DNA of 17,043 bases. Origin: Actinomycetes bacterium (GTDB taxonomy: Bacteria > Actinomycetota > Actinomycetes > Actinomycetales > Dermatophilaceae). Each line of letters starts with the position of its first letter. The stretch's first letter is position 1. The notes below the pieces were generated by a model that saw only the letters and a program-made list of their open reading frames with translations, was not told the DNA's origin and searched no databases. The position numbers and the translations under genes are program-made. Positions 1-7,511 of the stretch are shown here, in pieces. The stretch spans positions 1 to 17,043 of the forward strand of contig JAEXXY010000025.1 of assembly GCA_023451855.1 (NCBI GenBank), read 5' to 3'.

Positions 1-1
1 G

Positions 2-538
2 AGGCGCGCCCTGCGCCCGGTGCGCTCGCTGCACGTCATGGGTCGCTCGCTCGTCGAGGGGCCCCGCTGGCCCGCGGCGGTCGTGCCCGAGCGGTACGCC
101 GTGCGACGCTTCGAGCCGGGGCGTGACGAGGACGCCTGGCTCGCGCTCAACGCGGCGGCCTTCGCGCACCACCCCGAGCAGGGCTCCCTGACCCGCGTCG
201 ACCTCGACCAGCGCACGGCCGAGCCGTGGTGGGACCCCGACGGGCTGGTGCTCGTCGTCGAGGCGGCCGAGCCCGACCGGCTCGTCGCCTCGCACTGGAC
301 CAAGGTCGACCCGCCGGACGGCGACGTCGGCGAGGTGTACGTCGTCGCGGTGTCGCCCGAGCACCAGGGTGAGGGACTCGGCCGGGCCGTCACCGTCCTG
401 GGCCTGGACCACCTGCGCTCGCTCGGCCTGTCACGCGTCGTCCTCTACGTCGACGAGGAGAACACCGCGGCCGTGCGCACCTACCGGGGCCTCGGGTTCG
501 ACGACGTGGAGGTGCACCGGCAGTTCGCGCGCCCCTGA
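2..538 (+). CDS. mshD: Mycothiol synthase MshD, C-terminal part (5' end outside window)
   Basis: This is the C-terminal acetyltransferase half of mycothiol synthase, which transfers acetyl from acetyl-CoA to Cys-GlcN-Ins in the last step of making mycothiol, the actinobacterial low-molecular-weight thiol. The frame is open to the left edge, so the gene is cut by the window; about 178 codons are visible of a family that usually has roughly 300. MshD has two tandem GNAT folds and this is the second. Recognisable pieces are NAAAFAHHPEQG, HWTKVDPP, GEVYVVAVSPEHQGEGLG (strand plus the acetyl-CoA pyrophosphate loop Q-x-x-G-x-G) and VLYVDEENTAAVRTYRGLGF, all close to mycobacterial MshD. The in-frame GTG at 20 is internal, because conserved-looking sequence continues upstream of it. 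A 114-bp gap separates it from ppk1. Identification is confident. Confidence 0.93.
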   Translation, partial: RRALRPVRSLHVMGRSLVEGPRWPAAVVPERYAVRRFEPGRDEDAWLALNAAAFAHHPEQGSLTRVDLDQRTAEPWWDPDGLVLVVEAAEPDRLVASHWTKVDPPDGDVGEVYVVAVSPEHQGEGLGRAVTVLGLDHLRSLGLSRVVLYVDEENTAAVRTYRGLGFDDVEVHRQFARP

Positions 539-613
539 CACCCGGCCCCGGCGAGAGGTGGCCGCGGGAGTTCCGCGCCCCGGCACGCGTGAGGTGCCCG
601 ACGGCTGGGACGA

Positions 614-646
614 GTTCACCCGGGCGTGGCCGAACGGTGCCACGAT
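614..646 (+). promoter_or_regulatory. Candidate PHO-box unit and leaderless promoter of ppk1
   Basis: GTTCACCCGGG at 614-624 matches all 11 positions of the Streptomyces PhoP direct-repeat unit G(G/T)TCAYYYR(G/C)G. The flanking 11-mers (603-613 and 625-635) match poorly, so only one good unit is visible. CACGAT at 641-646 resembles a TANNNT -10 box and ends 6 nt before the ATG at 653. No Shine-Dalgarno sequence is visible, so a leaderless transcript starting at or near the ATG is plausible. The -35 region would then fall inside the PHO unit. The promoter reading is inference. Confidence 0.45.
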
Positions 647-652
647 GAACCA

Positions 653-3025
653 ATGAGCACCGGCAGCCTCACCCCGACCGACGTCGCCGAGCAGAGCCCT
701 GAGCAGACCCCTGAGCAGGCCCGCGAGCAGGCCCGTGAGCAAGCCGACGAGCCCGGCCACGAGCCGGTCGCGGAGGCCGCTCGCGAGGGGCAGGAGGCCT
801 TCGTCGAGGGTGCCGAGGTCAGCTCGTTCACGAGCACCGTCCACGCCCGGCGCATCCCCACCCGGGCCGCCAACGGACGCTTCGTCGGGGTGCCCACGCC
901 CGACGAGACGCAGGACGAGCTGCCCGCCGACCGCTACCTCGAGCGCGAGCTGTCGTGGCTGCAGTTCAACGAGCGCGTGCTGCAGCTCGCGATGGACCCG
1001 GCGGTGCCGCTGCTCGAGCGGACCCGTTTCCTCGCGATCTTCGCCAACAACCTCGACGAGTACTTCATGGTCCGCGTCGCCGGTCTCAAGCGCCGCATCG
1101 CCACCGGTCTGGCCGTGCGCACCGCCGCCGGCATCGAGCCCCGCGAGCTCATCGAGCGCATCGCCCGCCTCGCCCACGAGCTGATGCTCCAGCACGCGGC
1201 CGTCTTCCAGCACGAGATCCGCCCCGAGCTCGAGGAGCAGGGCATCACCATCGTGCGCTGGGACGAGCTCGACGACACGGAGCGCGAGCCGCTGCACTTC
1301 TTCTTCGCCGACCGCGTCTTCCCCGTGCTGACGCCGCTCGCCGTCGACCCCGCGCACCCGTTCCCGTACATCTCCGGCCTGTCGCTCAACCTCGCCGTGC
1401 TGCTGCAGAACCCGAAGACCGGCTCGGAGCACTTCGCCCGGGTCAAGGTGCCGCCGAGCCTGCCCCGCTTCATCCTCGTCGAGGAAGACATCGACTCCGA
1501 CGTGGAGCGCAAGCGGTTCGTGCCGCTCGAGGACGTCATCGCCAGCCACCTCGACCAGCTCTTCCCGGGGATGCTCGTGCAGGAGCACTTCTCCTTCCGC
1601 GTCACCCGCAACGAGGACCTCGAGGTCGAGGAGGACGACGCCGAGAACCTCCTGACCGCGCTGGAGAAGGAGCTGACGCGTCGCCGGTTCGGCCCGCCGA
1701 TCCGCCTCGAGGTCGAGGACGAGATCGACCCGAAGGTCCTCGACATGCTCAGCCGCGAGCTGCAGATCAGCGACCGCGAGATCTACCGGCTGCCGACGCC
1801 GCTCGACCTCCGGGGCCTGTTCACCATCGCCGACATCGACCGCAGCGACCTCGAGTTCCCGAAGTTCTTCCCGCGCACCCACCCCGACTTCGCCCCGACC
1901 GAGAGCGCCAAGGCCATCGACCTGCTCGCGGCGGTGCGCCAGAAGGACGTCCTGGTCCAGCACCCGTACCACTCGTTCTCGACGTCGGTGCAGGCGTTCA
2001 TCGAGCAGGCCGCGAACGACCCGAAGGTCCTCGCGATCAAGCAGACGCTCTACCGCACCTCCGGCGACTCCCCCATCGTCGACGCCCTCATCGACGCCGC
2101 CGAGGCCGGCAAGCAGGTGCTGGCCGTCGTCGAGATCAAGGCCCGCTTCGACGAGGTCAACAACATCTCCTGGGCCCGCAAGCTGGAGGAGGCCGGCGTC
2201 CACGTGGTGTACGGCGTCGTCGGCCTCAAGACCCACGCCAAGCTGTGCCTCGTCGTACGCCAGGAGTCCGACGGGCTGGTGCGCTACTGCCACATCGGCA
2301 CCGGCAACTACAACCCGAAGACGGCCCGCGTCTACGAGGACTTCGGCCTCTTCACCACCGACCCGCAGGTCGGCGAGGACCTCTCGCGCCTGTTCAACCT
2401 GCTCTCCGGCTTCGCGCCACGCAGCAAGTTCAAGCGCCTGCTCGTCGCCCCGCGCACGGTGCGCTCCGGCCTCGTCGACCTCATCGAGCAGGAGGTCGAG
2501 ATCCACCGCTCGCGCGGCGACGACGCCCGGCCGGGCCGCATCGTCATCAAGGCCAACGCCATGGTCGACGAGGCCCTCATCGACGCGCTCTACCGGGCGA
2601 GCATGGCCGGGGTCCGGGTCGACGTGTGGGTCCGCGGCATCTGCGCGCTGCGCCCCGGCGTGGAGGGCCTGTCGGAGACGATCCGGGTGCGCTCCATCCT
2701 CGGCCGGTTCCTCGAGCACTCGCGCGTCTTCTGGTTCGACCACGGCGGCGACCCTCAGGTGTACATCGGCAGCGCCGACATGATGCACCGCAACCTCGAC
2801 CGGCGCGTCGAGGCGCTCGTGCGCATCACCGACCCGGGCCACCTGAACGAGCTCGCCGACCTCATCGACCTCGCGTTCGCCGAGACGACCTCACGCTGGG
2901 ACCTCGGGTCCGACGGCCGCTGGGTGCGCCACCACCAGAACGAGGAGGGCGAGCCCCTCGACGACCTCCAGGCGACCCTCATCGAGCGGCACGACAAGCG
3001 TCGACGCAAGGCGCGGCGACGCTGA
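653..3025 (+). CDS. ppk1: Polyphosphate kinase 1
   Basis: PPK1 reversibly polymerises the gamma-phosphate of ATP into inorganic polyphosphate. At 790 residues it is somewhat longer than the usual 690-740 because of an N-terminal tail. Domains: a repetitive acidic tail (residues 13-48, EQxx repeats); the N domain beginning at YLERELSWLQFNERVL; a middle domain; and a C1 domain with KQTLYRTSGDSPIVDAL, IKARFDEVNNISWARKLEEAG and VGLKTHAKLCLVVR. His528 in that last motif is the expected autophosphorylated residue (E. coli His435). RYCHIGTGNYN follows. The C2 domain has LEHSRVFWF (His689, equivalent to E. coli His592) and VYIGSADMMHRNLDRRVE. The ATG at 653 is chosen over an in-frame GTG at 626 because a -10-like box precedes it; neither start has a clear ribosome site. 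A single PHO-type unit lies 29 bp upstream, and mutT1 follows after 64 bp. Confidence 0.97.
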   Translation: MSTGSLTPTDVAEQSPEQTPEQAREQAREQADEPGHEPVAEAAREGQEAFVEGAEVSSFTSTVHARRIPTRAANGRFVGVPTPDETQDELPADRYLERELSWLQFNERVLQLAMDPAVPLLERTRFLAIFANNLDEYFMVRVAGLKRRIATGLAVRTAAGIEPRELIERIARLAHELMLQHAAVFQHEIRPELEEQGITIVRWDELDDTEREPLHFFFADRVFPVLTPLAVDPAHPFPYISGLSLNLAVLLQNPKTGSEHFARVKVPPSLPRFILVEEDIDSDVERKRFVPLEDVIASHLDQLFPGMLVQEHFSFRVTRNEDLEVEEDDAENLLTALEKELTRRRFGPPIRLEVEDEIDPKVLDMLSRELQISDREIYRLPTPLDLRGLFTIADIDRSDLEFPKFFPRTHPDFAPTESAKAIDLLAAVRQKDVLVQHPYHSFSTSVQAFIEQAANDPKVLAIKQTLYRTSGDSPIVDALIDAAEAGKQVLAVVEIKARFDEVNNISWARKLEEAGVHVVYGVVGLKTHAKLCLVVRQESDGLVRYCHIGTGNYNPKTARVYEDFGLFTTDPQVGEDLSRLFNLLSGFAPRSKFKRLLVAPRTVRSGLVDLIEQEVEIHRSRGDDARPGRIVIKANAMVDEALIDALYRASMAGVRVDVWVRGICALRPGVEGLSETIRVRSILGRFLEHSRVFWFDHGGDPQVYIGSADMMHRNLDRRVEALVRITDPGHLNELADLIDLAFAETTSRWDLGSDGRWVRHHQNEEGEPLDDLQATLIERHDKRRRKARRR
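689..796 (+). repeat. Decaying 12-bp tandem repeat encoding EQxx tetrapeptides in the PPK1 N-terminus
   Basis: Nine consecutive 12-bp units begin with GAG at 689, 701, 713, 725, 737, 749, 761, 773 and 785. The first five read GAGCA(G/A)... and encode EQSP, EQTP, EQAR, EQAR and EQAD; later ones decay to EPGH, EPVA, EAAR and EGQE. The repeat keeps the frame and lies before the conserved PPK1 fold, so it should form a charged, probably disordered or helical tail. It may vary in length between strains through slippage. Confidence 0.8.
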
Positions 3026-3089
3026 CCTCCACGCGGGTCGGTCCCGTTCCTGCCCCCGTGGGCCCGACGCGTCTGGCAGGCTGACGCGG

Positions 3090-4040
3090 GTGGCCTCCGT
3101 GATCCCCGCCGCCGGCACCCTGCCGTGGCGCCGCGTCGACGGTCAGGTCGAGGTCGCCCTCGTGCACCGGCCCAAGTACGACGACTGGTCGTGGGCCAAG
3201 GGCAAGCTCGACCCGGGCGAGCACCCGTGCGTCGCGGCGGTGCGCGAGACCTTCGAGGAGACCGGGCTCGTCGTGCGCCTCGGGCCCTCGCTGCCGACGG
3301 CCGAGTACGCGATGCTCGACGCGACGGGCGGGCCCGCGACCAAGCAGGTGCACTACTGGGCGGCCGAGGTCACCGGCGGCGACGGGCACCTGCTCCACGA
3401 GATCGACGAGGTGGCCTGGGTCGACGTGCCCACCGCGCACAGCCGCCTCGACTACGCCCGCGACCGCGACCAGCTGCTCGCCCTCGTGCGCCTCGACCGC
3501 GCCGCGCAGCTCGCGACCTGGCCGCTCGCGCTCGTGCGCCACACCAAGGCCCTACCGCGGAGCCGGTGGGTCTCCGACGACCGCGACCGCCCGCTCGACG
3601 CCGTCGGACGGGCCCAGGCCCTCGACGTCGCGGCGGTCCTCGGCGCCTACGGGGTGCGCCGCGTCGTCAGCTCCTCGAGCACCCGCTGCGTCGAGACCGT
3701 CGAGCCGTACGCGACGCGTGCCGGCCTGCGGCTGCGCACCCGCGACTCGCTCTCGGAGGAGGGGTTCGAGCTCGACCCGGCCGGCGCGTGCCGTCAGCTG
3801 GACACGCTGCTGCGCAAGGCGGTTCCGGCCGCCCTGTGCAGCCACGGCCCGGTGCTGCCGACCCTCATCGCCCGTCTCGCCGACGCCGTCGACGCGTCGA
3901 GCCCAGACGCCGACCTCATGCGTCAGCACCTCGCGGAAGCCGGCGCCAAGGCGATGCACAAGGGCGAGGTGCTCGTGTGCCACGTCGCCGGCGCCGGAGC
4001 GGACGCCCGCGTCGTCGACGTCGAGCGCATCGACACCTGA
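3090..4040 (+). CDS. mutT1: Nudix hydrolase-histidine phosphatase fusion, MutT1 type
   Basis: The protein has 316 residues in two domains. The N-terminal Nudix domain carries a complete Nudix box at residues 38-60 (G-x5-E-x7-RE-x-x-EE-x-G-L: Gly38, Glu44, Arg52-Glu53, Glu56-Glu57, Gly59). The C-terminal domain is a SixA-like histidine phosphatase with LVRHTKA (Arg150-His151) and a second CSHGP motif (His about 252). This is the architecture of mycobacterial MutT1, which hydrolyses 8-oxo-GTP/8-oxo-dGTP and diadenosine polyphosphates; MutT1 is also adjacent to ppk1 in Mycobacterium tuberculosis. The usual RHG triad is RHT here, as in some relatives. The GTG at 3090 is chosen because the Nudix fold starts immediately (VIPAAGTLPWRR). 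No Shine-Dalgarno sequence is visible, and CAGGCT seven bases upstream could be a weak -10 box of a leaderless message. The exact substrate is uncertain. Confidence 0.9.
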   Translation: MASVIPAAGTLPWRRVDGQVEVALVHRPKYDDWSWAKGKLDPGEHPCVAAVRETFEETGLVVRLGPSLPTAEYAMLDATGGPATKQVHYWAAEVTGGDGHLLHEIDEVAWVDVPTAHSRLDYARDRDQLLALVRLDRAAQLATWPLALVRHTKALPRSRWVSDDRDRPLDAVGRAQALDVAAVLGAYGVRRVVSSSSTRCVETVEPYATRAGLRLRTRDSLSEEGFELDPAGACRQLDTLLRKAVPAALCSHGPVLPTLIARLADAVDASSPDADLMRQHLAEAGAKAMHKGEVLVCHVAGAGADARVVDVERIDT

Positions 4041-4086
4041 CGCGGCCGGTGCCCCTGCGGGCGCGCCCGAACCCTCCATCGTGGGC

Positions 4087-4108
4087 GGGTGCGTGCCCGC
4101 ACGCATCC
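4087..4108 (+). terminator. Hairpin downstream of mutT1, possible terminator
   Basis: GGGTGCGTG (4087-4095) pairs with CACGCATCC (4100-4108) over nine base pairs, one of them G-T, around a CCCG loop. It lies 46 bp after the mutT1 stop and before the pst promoter. There is no T-run, which is common for actinobacterial terminators. It would insulate the pst operon from upstream transcription. Confidence 0.4.
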
Positions 4109-4142
4109 CGAGGCGACCGCCGGCCCCAAGACGTCGCCCCTC

Positions 4143-4196
4143 GTTCACCCGGAGTTAACCGGACGTGGGGGAACGGACACCCTGCAGACCTACCTT
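4143..4196 (+). promoter_or_regulatory. Pho-regulated promoter of the pst operon
   Basis: Two adjacent 11-bp direct repeats, GTTCACCCGGA (4143-4153) and GTTAACCGGAC (4154-4164), match the Streptomyces PHO box at 10 and 7 of 11 positions. A weaker unit may precede them at 4132-4142. TACCTT at 4191-4196 fits a TANNNT -10 box, which puts the -35 region at about 4168-4173, just after the PHO box, where an OmpR/PhoB-family activator would contact polymerase. The predicted start of transcription is near 4203, leaving a leader of about 75 nt before pstS. Phosphate-starvation induction is known for pst operons; the exact sites here are inferred. Confidence 0.7.
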
Positions 4197-4279
4197 CGCG
4201 GTGGATGAAACGTCATTCACCGTCGGACGGCAGCGCCCGCCCGGCCACCAAGACCGTCCCATCGAGAGGGAACACACTC

Positions 4280-5404
4280 GTGTCTGTTTCGCGTATCAGC
4301 GCCCTCGGCGCCATCGCCCTGTCCGGGGCCCTTGCGCTCTCGGCCTGCGCGTCCGAGAACAACGGTGCCGCTCCCGGCGCCGGGTCCACCGCCGCGGGCG
4401 GCTCGACCGCAGCCGGCGACTGCTTCAGCGGCGACCTCAAGGCGGAGGGCTCCTCGGCCCAGAAGAACGCCATCGACGAGGCGATCAAGGCCTACCAGAG
4501 CGCCTGCGCCGACGCCAACATCGACTACCAGCCCACCGGTTCCGGTGCCGGCATCAAGCAGTTCATCGCCAAGCAGGTCGACTTCGCCGGCTCCGACTCG
4601 GCGCTCAAGACCGAGCCGAAGGACGGCGTCATCGAGTCCGACGCGGCCAAGCAGGCCTGCGGCTCCGAGGCCTGGAACCTGCCGATGGTCACCGGCCCGA
4701 TCGCGATCGCCTACAACGTCAAGGGCGTCGACAAGCTCGTTCTCAACGCCGACGTCGCCGCGAAGATCTTCGACGGCAAGATCACGACGTGGAACGACCC
4801 GGCCATCGCCGCGCTCAACAAGGGCGTCACGCTCCCGTCGACCCCGATCAAGGTCTACTTCCGCTCCGACGAGTCGGGCACGACCGAGAACTTCACCAAG
4901 TACCTCAAGGCCGCCGCGCCCGAGGCCTGGAGCTACGACCCGGGCAAGAAGTGGACCGGCAAGGGCGAGGGCAAGGAGAAGTCGGCCGGCGTCGCCACCG
5001 CGACGAAGGGCCAGGACGGCGGCATCACCTACGTCGAGCTCTCCTACGCCCAGCAGAACCAGCTGCCGATGGCCCAGATCGACACCGGCGCCGGCCCGGT
5101 CGAGCTGACCGCCGAGTCGGCCGGCAAGACGATCGCCACGGCGAAGCAGACCGGCACCGGCAACAACCTCGCGCTCAAGATCGACTACGCGACGAAGGAG
5201 GCCGGGGCCTACCCGATCGTCCTCGTCACCTACGAGATCGTCTGCTCGAAGTACGCCGACGCCGAGACGGGCAAGAAGGTCAAGGCCTTCCTCAAGACCT
5301 TCGCCTCCGACGAGGTCCAGAAGGACCTCGAGACGAAGGGCTACGCGCCGCTGCCGACCGACGTCGCGACCAAGGTCAAGACGGCCGTCGACGCCATCTC
5401 CTGA
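4280..5404 (+). CDS. pstS: Phosphate ABC transporter substrate-binding lipoprotein PstS
   Basis: PstS captures inorganic phosphate outside the membrane and delivers it to PstC-PstA. The 374-residue protein starts with a lipoprotein signal: basic start, hydrophobic core and the lipobox LSAC with Cys23 as the lipid-anchored residue, followed by a Gly/Ala/Ser linker to about residue 46. Phosphate-binding signatures are visible: GSSAQ (57-61), GSGAGIKQF (87-95), FAGSDSAL (102-109) and RSDESGTTENF (195-205). The GTG at 4280 is chosen because GAGAGGG lies nine bases upstream and the signal peptide begins there; the frame is open far upstream, but that part runs opposite to mutT1 codon use and is not coding. 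It is the first gene of pstSCAB, behind a PHO-box promoter, and is followed by a strong hairpin that could favour pstS over the downstream genes. Confidence 0.97.
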   Translation: MSVSRISALGAIALSGALALSACASENNGAAPGAGSTAAGGSTAAGDCFSGDLKAEGSSAQKNAIDEAIKAYQSACADANIDYQPTGSGAGIKQFIAKQVDFAGSDSALKTEPKDGVIESDAAKQACGSEAWNLPMVTGPIAIAYNVKGVDKLVLNADVAAKIFDGKITTWNDPAIAALNKGVTLPSTPIKVYFRSDESGTTENFTKYLKAAAPEAWSYDPGKKWTGKGEGKEKSAGVATATKGQDGGITYVELSYAQQNQLPMAQIDTGAGPVELTAESAGKTIATAKQTGTGNNLALKIDYATKEAGAYPIVLVTYEIVCSKYADAETGKKVKAFLKTFASDEVQKDLETKGYAPLPTDVATKVKTAVDAIS

Positions 5405-5419
5405 CCCACCTGACCGCGC

Positions 5420-5451
5420 AGGGGCGGACGCCGCACACGGCGTCCGCCCCT
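5420..5451 (+). terminator. 14-bp perfect hairpin between pstS and pstC (attenuator or processing stem)
   Basis: The arms 5420-5433 and 5438-5451 are perfectly complementary over 14 bp around a CACA loop, 16 bp after the pstS stop. No T-run follows. The position inside a four-gene operon suggests a partial terminator or a 3' stabilising stem. Either would explain the higher level of binding protein relative to permease that is common in ABC operons. Confidence 0.65.
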
Positions 5452-5454
5452 GAA

Positions 5455-5489
5455 CCGGTTACCAGCACCGGTGCCACCATCGGTACCAG
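5455..5489. repeat. Three short imperfect direct repeats before pstC
   Basis: The motif CCGGT/CGGT plus CCA recurs at 5455 (CCGGTTACCA), 5468 (CCGGTGCCAC) and 5481 (CGGTACCAG), spaced 12-13 bp. They lie between the pstS hairpin and the pstC ribosome site. They could be a protein-binding site for an internal promoter or simply chance; no -10 box was recognised. Confidence 0.25.
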
Positions 5490-5527
5490 GCACCACCCGA
5501 CAGACCCCGAGAGCAGGAAGGCCCCAC

Positions 5528-6535
5528 ATGTCGAGCGTGACGGGCGTATCCGCCACAGACGAGATGCCAGGCCCCGACGGGCGGCCCCCCCTCGAGGCCG
5601 ACCGAGCCTCCACCGGTCGCCTCGGTGACCGCCTCTTCGGCGGCGCCGCGTCGCTGTCCGGCTTCCTCGTCATCGCCATCGTGACCCTCATCGCGGTGTT
5701 CCTCGTCGTCGAGGCCGTCCCGGCCCTGGTCAACAACAACGCGAGCTTCCTGACGAGCCGCGTCTGGGCGCCGGGTGGCGACAAGCCCGCCTTCGGCATC
5801 CTCGAGTTCCTCTGGACCACGGTCGCCGCCTCGACGATCGCGATGTGCATCGCGGTGCCCGTCGGCGTGGCCGTGGCCCTGTTCCTGACGCAGTACTCGC
5901 CGGCCTGGCTGCGCCGGCCCGCGGCGACGCTCGTCGACCTGCTGGCCGCGGTGCCCTCGATCGTCTACGGCCTGTGGGGCCTCATCGTGTTCTTCCCGGT
6001 GTGGAAGCCGGCGCAGACGTGGGTCGAGTCCACCCTCGGCTGGTTCCCCCTGCTCGCGCCGACCGGCATCTCCGGCGGCACGATCTTCTTCATCGGCATC
6101 GTCCTGTCGATCATGGTCCTGCCCATCGTCACGGCGCTCTCGCGCGAGGTCTTCGACCAGACGCCGGTCACGCACAAGGAGGGCGCCCTCGCCCTCGGCG
6201 CGACCCAGTGGGAGATGATCCGCACCGCGGTGCTGCCCTTCGGGCGCCCCGGCGTCATCTCGGCCGCGATGCTCGCCCTGGGCCGCGCGCTCGGCGAGAC
6301 CATCGCTGTCACCTTCCTCGTGTCCGCGCTCGCCGACGGAACCGACTGGACCTTCTCGCTCTTCAACGGCGGCGAGACGTTCGCCTCGAAGATCGCCAAC
6401 AACGCCGCCGAGTTCAGCAACCCGAGCAAGACCGGCGCCTACATCGCGGCCGGTCTCGTGCTGTTCGTGCTGACCTTCGTCGTCAACAGCATCGCCCGCG
6501 TCGTCATCGAGCGCAGGAAGGCCTTCAGCGAATGA
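5528..6535 (+). CDS. pstC: Phosphate ABC transporter permease PstC
   Basis: One of the two membrane subunits that form the phosphate channel with PstA. The ATG at 5528 follows AGGAAGG with six bases of spacing and gives 335 residues; a longer frame opens upstream but lacks such a site. The first 35 residues are cytoplasmic and polar. Membrane spans are visible at about 40-62, 95-120, 134-156, 183-204, 242-268 and 304-322. The cytoplasmic coupling loop that docks on PstB is LSREVFDQTPVTHKEGALALGATQWEMIRTAVLPFG in content (about 204-239), with the characteristic EGALALGAT core. LGRALGETIAVTF follows. The stop overlaps the pstA start by four bases (ATGA), so the two are translationally coupled. 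Confidence 0.96.
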   Translation: MSSVTGVSATDEMPGPDGRPPLEADRASTGRLGDRLFGGAASLSGFLVIAIVTLIAVFLVVEAVPALVNNNASFLTSRVWAPGGDKPAFGILEFLWTTVAASTIAMCIAVPVGVAVALFLTQYSPAWLRRPAATLVDLLAAVPSIVYGLWGLIVFFPVWKPAQTWVESTLGWFPLLAPTGISGGTIFFIGIVLSIMVLPIVTALSREVFDQTPVTHKEGALALGATQWEMIRTAVLPFGRPGVISAAMLALGRALGETIAVTFLVSALADGTDWTFSLFNGGETFASKIANNAAEFSNPSKTGAYIAAGLVLFVLTFVVNSIARVVIERRKAFSE

Positions 6536-7491
6536 GCACGGTGACCGAGAACCGCGGCCCCGTCGACGGCGCCGACACCGACACCACCCCACCCGGGGGC
6601 AAGCGCGGCCGCGAGGCCCTGCGCGAGATGAGCAGCCCGCACCGGGCCCGCGCCGTCAAGGACGTCGTGGCCCGCGTCGTCATGTGGGGCGCGTTCCTGC
6701 TCGCCATGGTGCCGCTCGTGTGGATCCTGGCCACGGTCGTCATCAAGGGTGCGCACATGCTCACCACGTCGGTGTGGTGGACGGGCAACCAGCGCAACAT
6801 CAACTCCGAGGACGTCGGCGGCGGCGCGCGTCACGCCATCGAGGGCACCCTCGAGATGGTCGGGTTCACCGCGCTCATCGCCGTGCCGATCGGCATCCTC
6901 ACGGCCGTCTACCTCGTCGAGTACGGGCGAGGCTGGTTCGCCCGGATGATCAGCTTCACCGTCGACATCCTCTCGGGCATCCCCTCGATCGTCGCGGCCC
7001 TGTTCATCTACGCGGTGTGGGTCACGACCTTCGGGATCGACCGCTCGGGCGTCGCCGCCTCGCTGGCCCTGGTGCTGCTCATGATCCCGGTGATCGTGCG
7101 CTCCACCGAGGAGATGCTCAAGCTCGTGCCGAACGAGCTGCGTGAGGCGTCGTACGCGCTCGGCGTGCCCAAGTGGGTCACCGTCGTGCGGATCGTGCTC
7201 CGCACCGCGTTCTCCGGCATCGTCACCGGCGTCCTGCTCGGTGTCGCCCGCGTCATGGGCGAGACGGCCCCGCTGCTGATCCTCGCCCCGTACACCAAGA
7301 ACTTCCAGCGCGACCTGTTCAACGGCAACTTCCCCACCCTGCCCATGATGATCAACCAGGACCGTGGCGACCTCGCCCTGGCGGCCGCCGCCGAGCGCAT
7401 GTGGGGCACGGCCCTGACCCTGATCCTCCTCGTCCTGATGCTCAACGTCATCGGCCGGCTCATCGCGCACTTCGGCTCGGTCAAGAAGTAA
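6532..7491 (+). CDS. pstA: Phosphate ABC transporter permease PstA
   Basis: Second channel subunit, 319 residues from the ATG at 6532, which overlaps the pstC stop. AGGAAGG lies ten bases upstream, the same ribosome site as in front of pstC. After a polar N-terminal stretch of about 45 residues there are membrane spans near 48-72, 104-131, 140-163, 176-190, 228-252 and 291-313. The ABC coupling loop is visible as LREASYALGVPKWVTVVRIVLP-like sequence (about 203-224), then ARVMGETAPLLI. The MGETAP motif is typical of PstA. The stop is TAA, 20 bp before pstB. Confidence 0.96.
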   Translation: MSTVTENRGPVDGADTDTTPPGGKRGREALREMSSPHRARAVKDVVARVVMWGAFLLAMVPLVWILATVVIKGAHMLTTSVWWTGNQRNINSEDVGGGARHAIEGTLEMVGFTALIAVPIGILTAVYLVEYGRGWFARMISFTVDILSGIPSIVAALFIYAVWVTTFGIDRSGVAASLALVLLMIPVIVRSTEEMLKLVPNELREASYALGVPKWVTVVRIVLRTAFSGIVTGVLLGVARVMGETAPLLILAPYTKNFQRDLFNGNFPTLPMMINQDRGDLALAAAAERMWGTALTLILLVLMLNVIGRLIAHFGSVKK

Positions 7492-7511
7492 GAGAAAGCG
7501 AATCCCCTGAC

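Noticed and set aside
431..2842. An 803-codon open frame opposite ppk1
   Set aside because: High-GC shadow: composition is Val/Asp/Leu/Arg-rich and repetitive, no family is recognisable, and it lies fully antisense to a well-supported PPK1.
3125..4279. N-terminal extension of PstS
   Set aside because: The frame is open, but it overlaps mutT1, is Arg/Pro-rich, and the lipoprotein signal with a good ribosome site starts at 4280.
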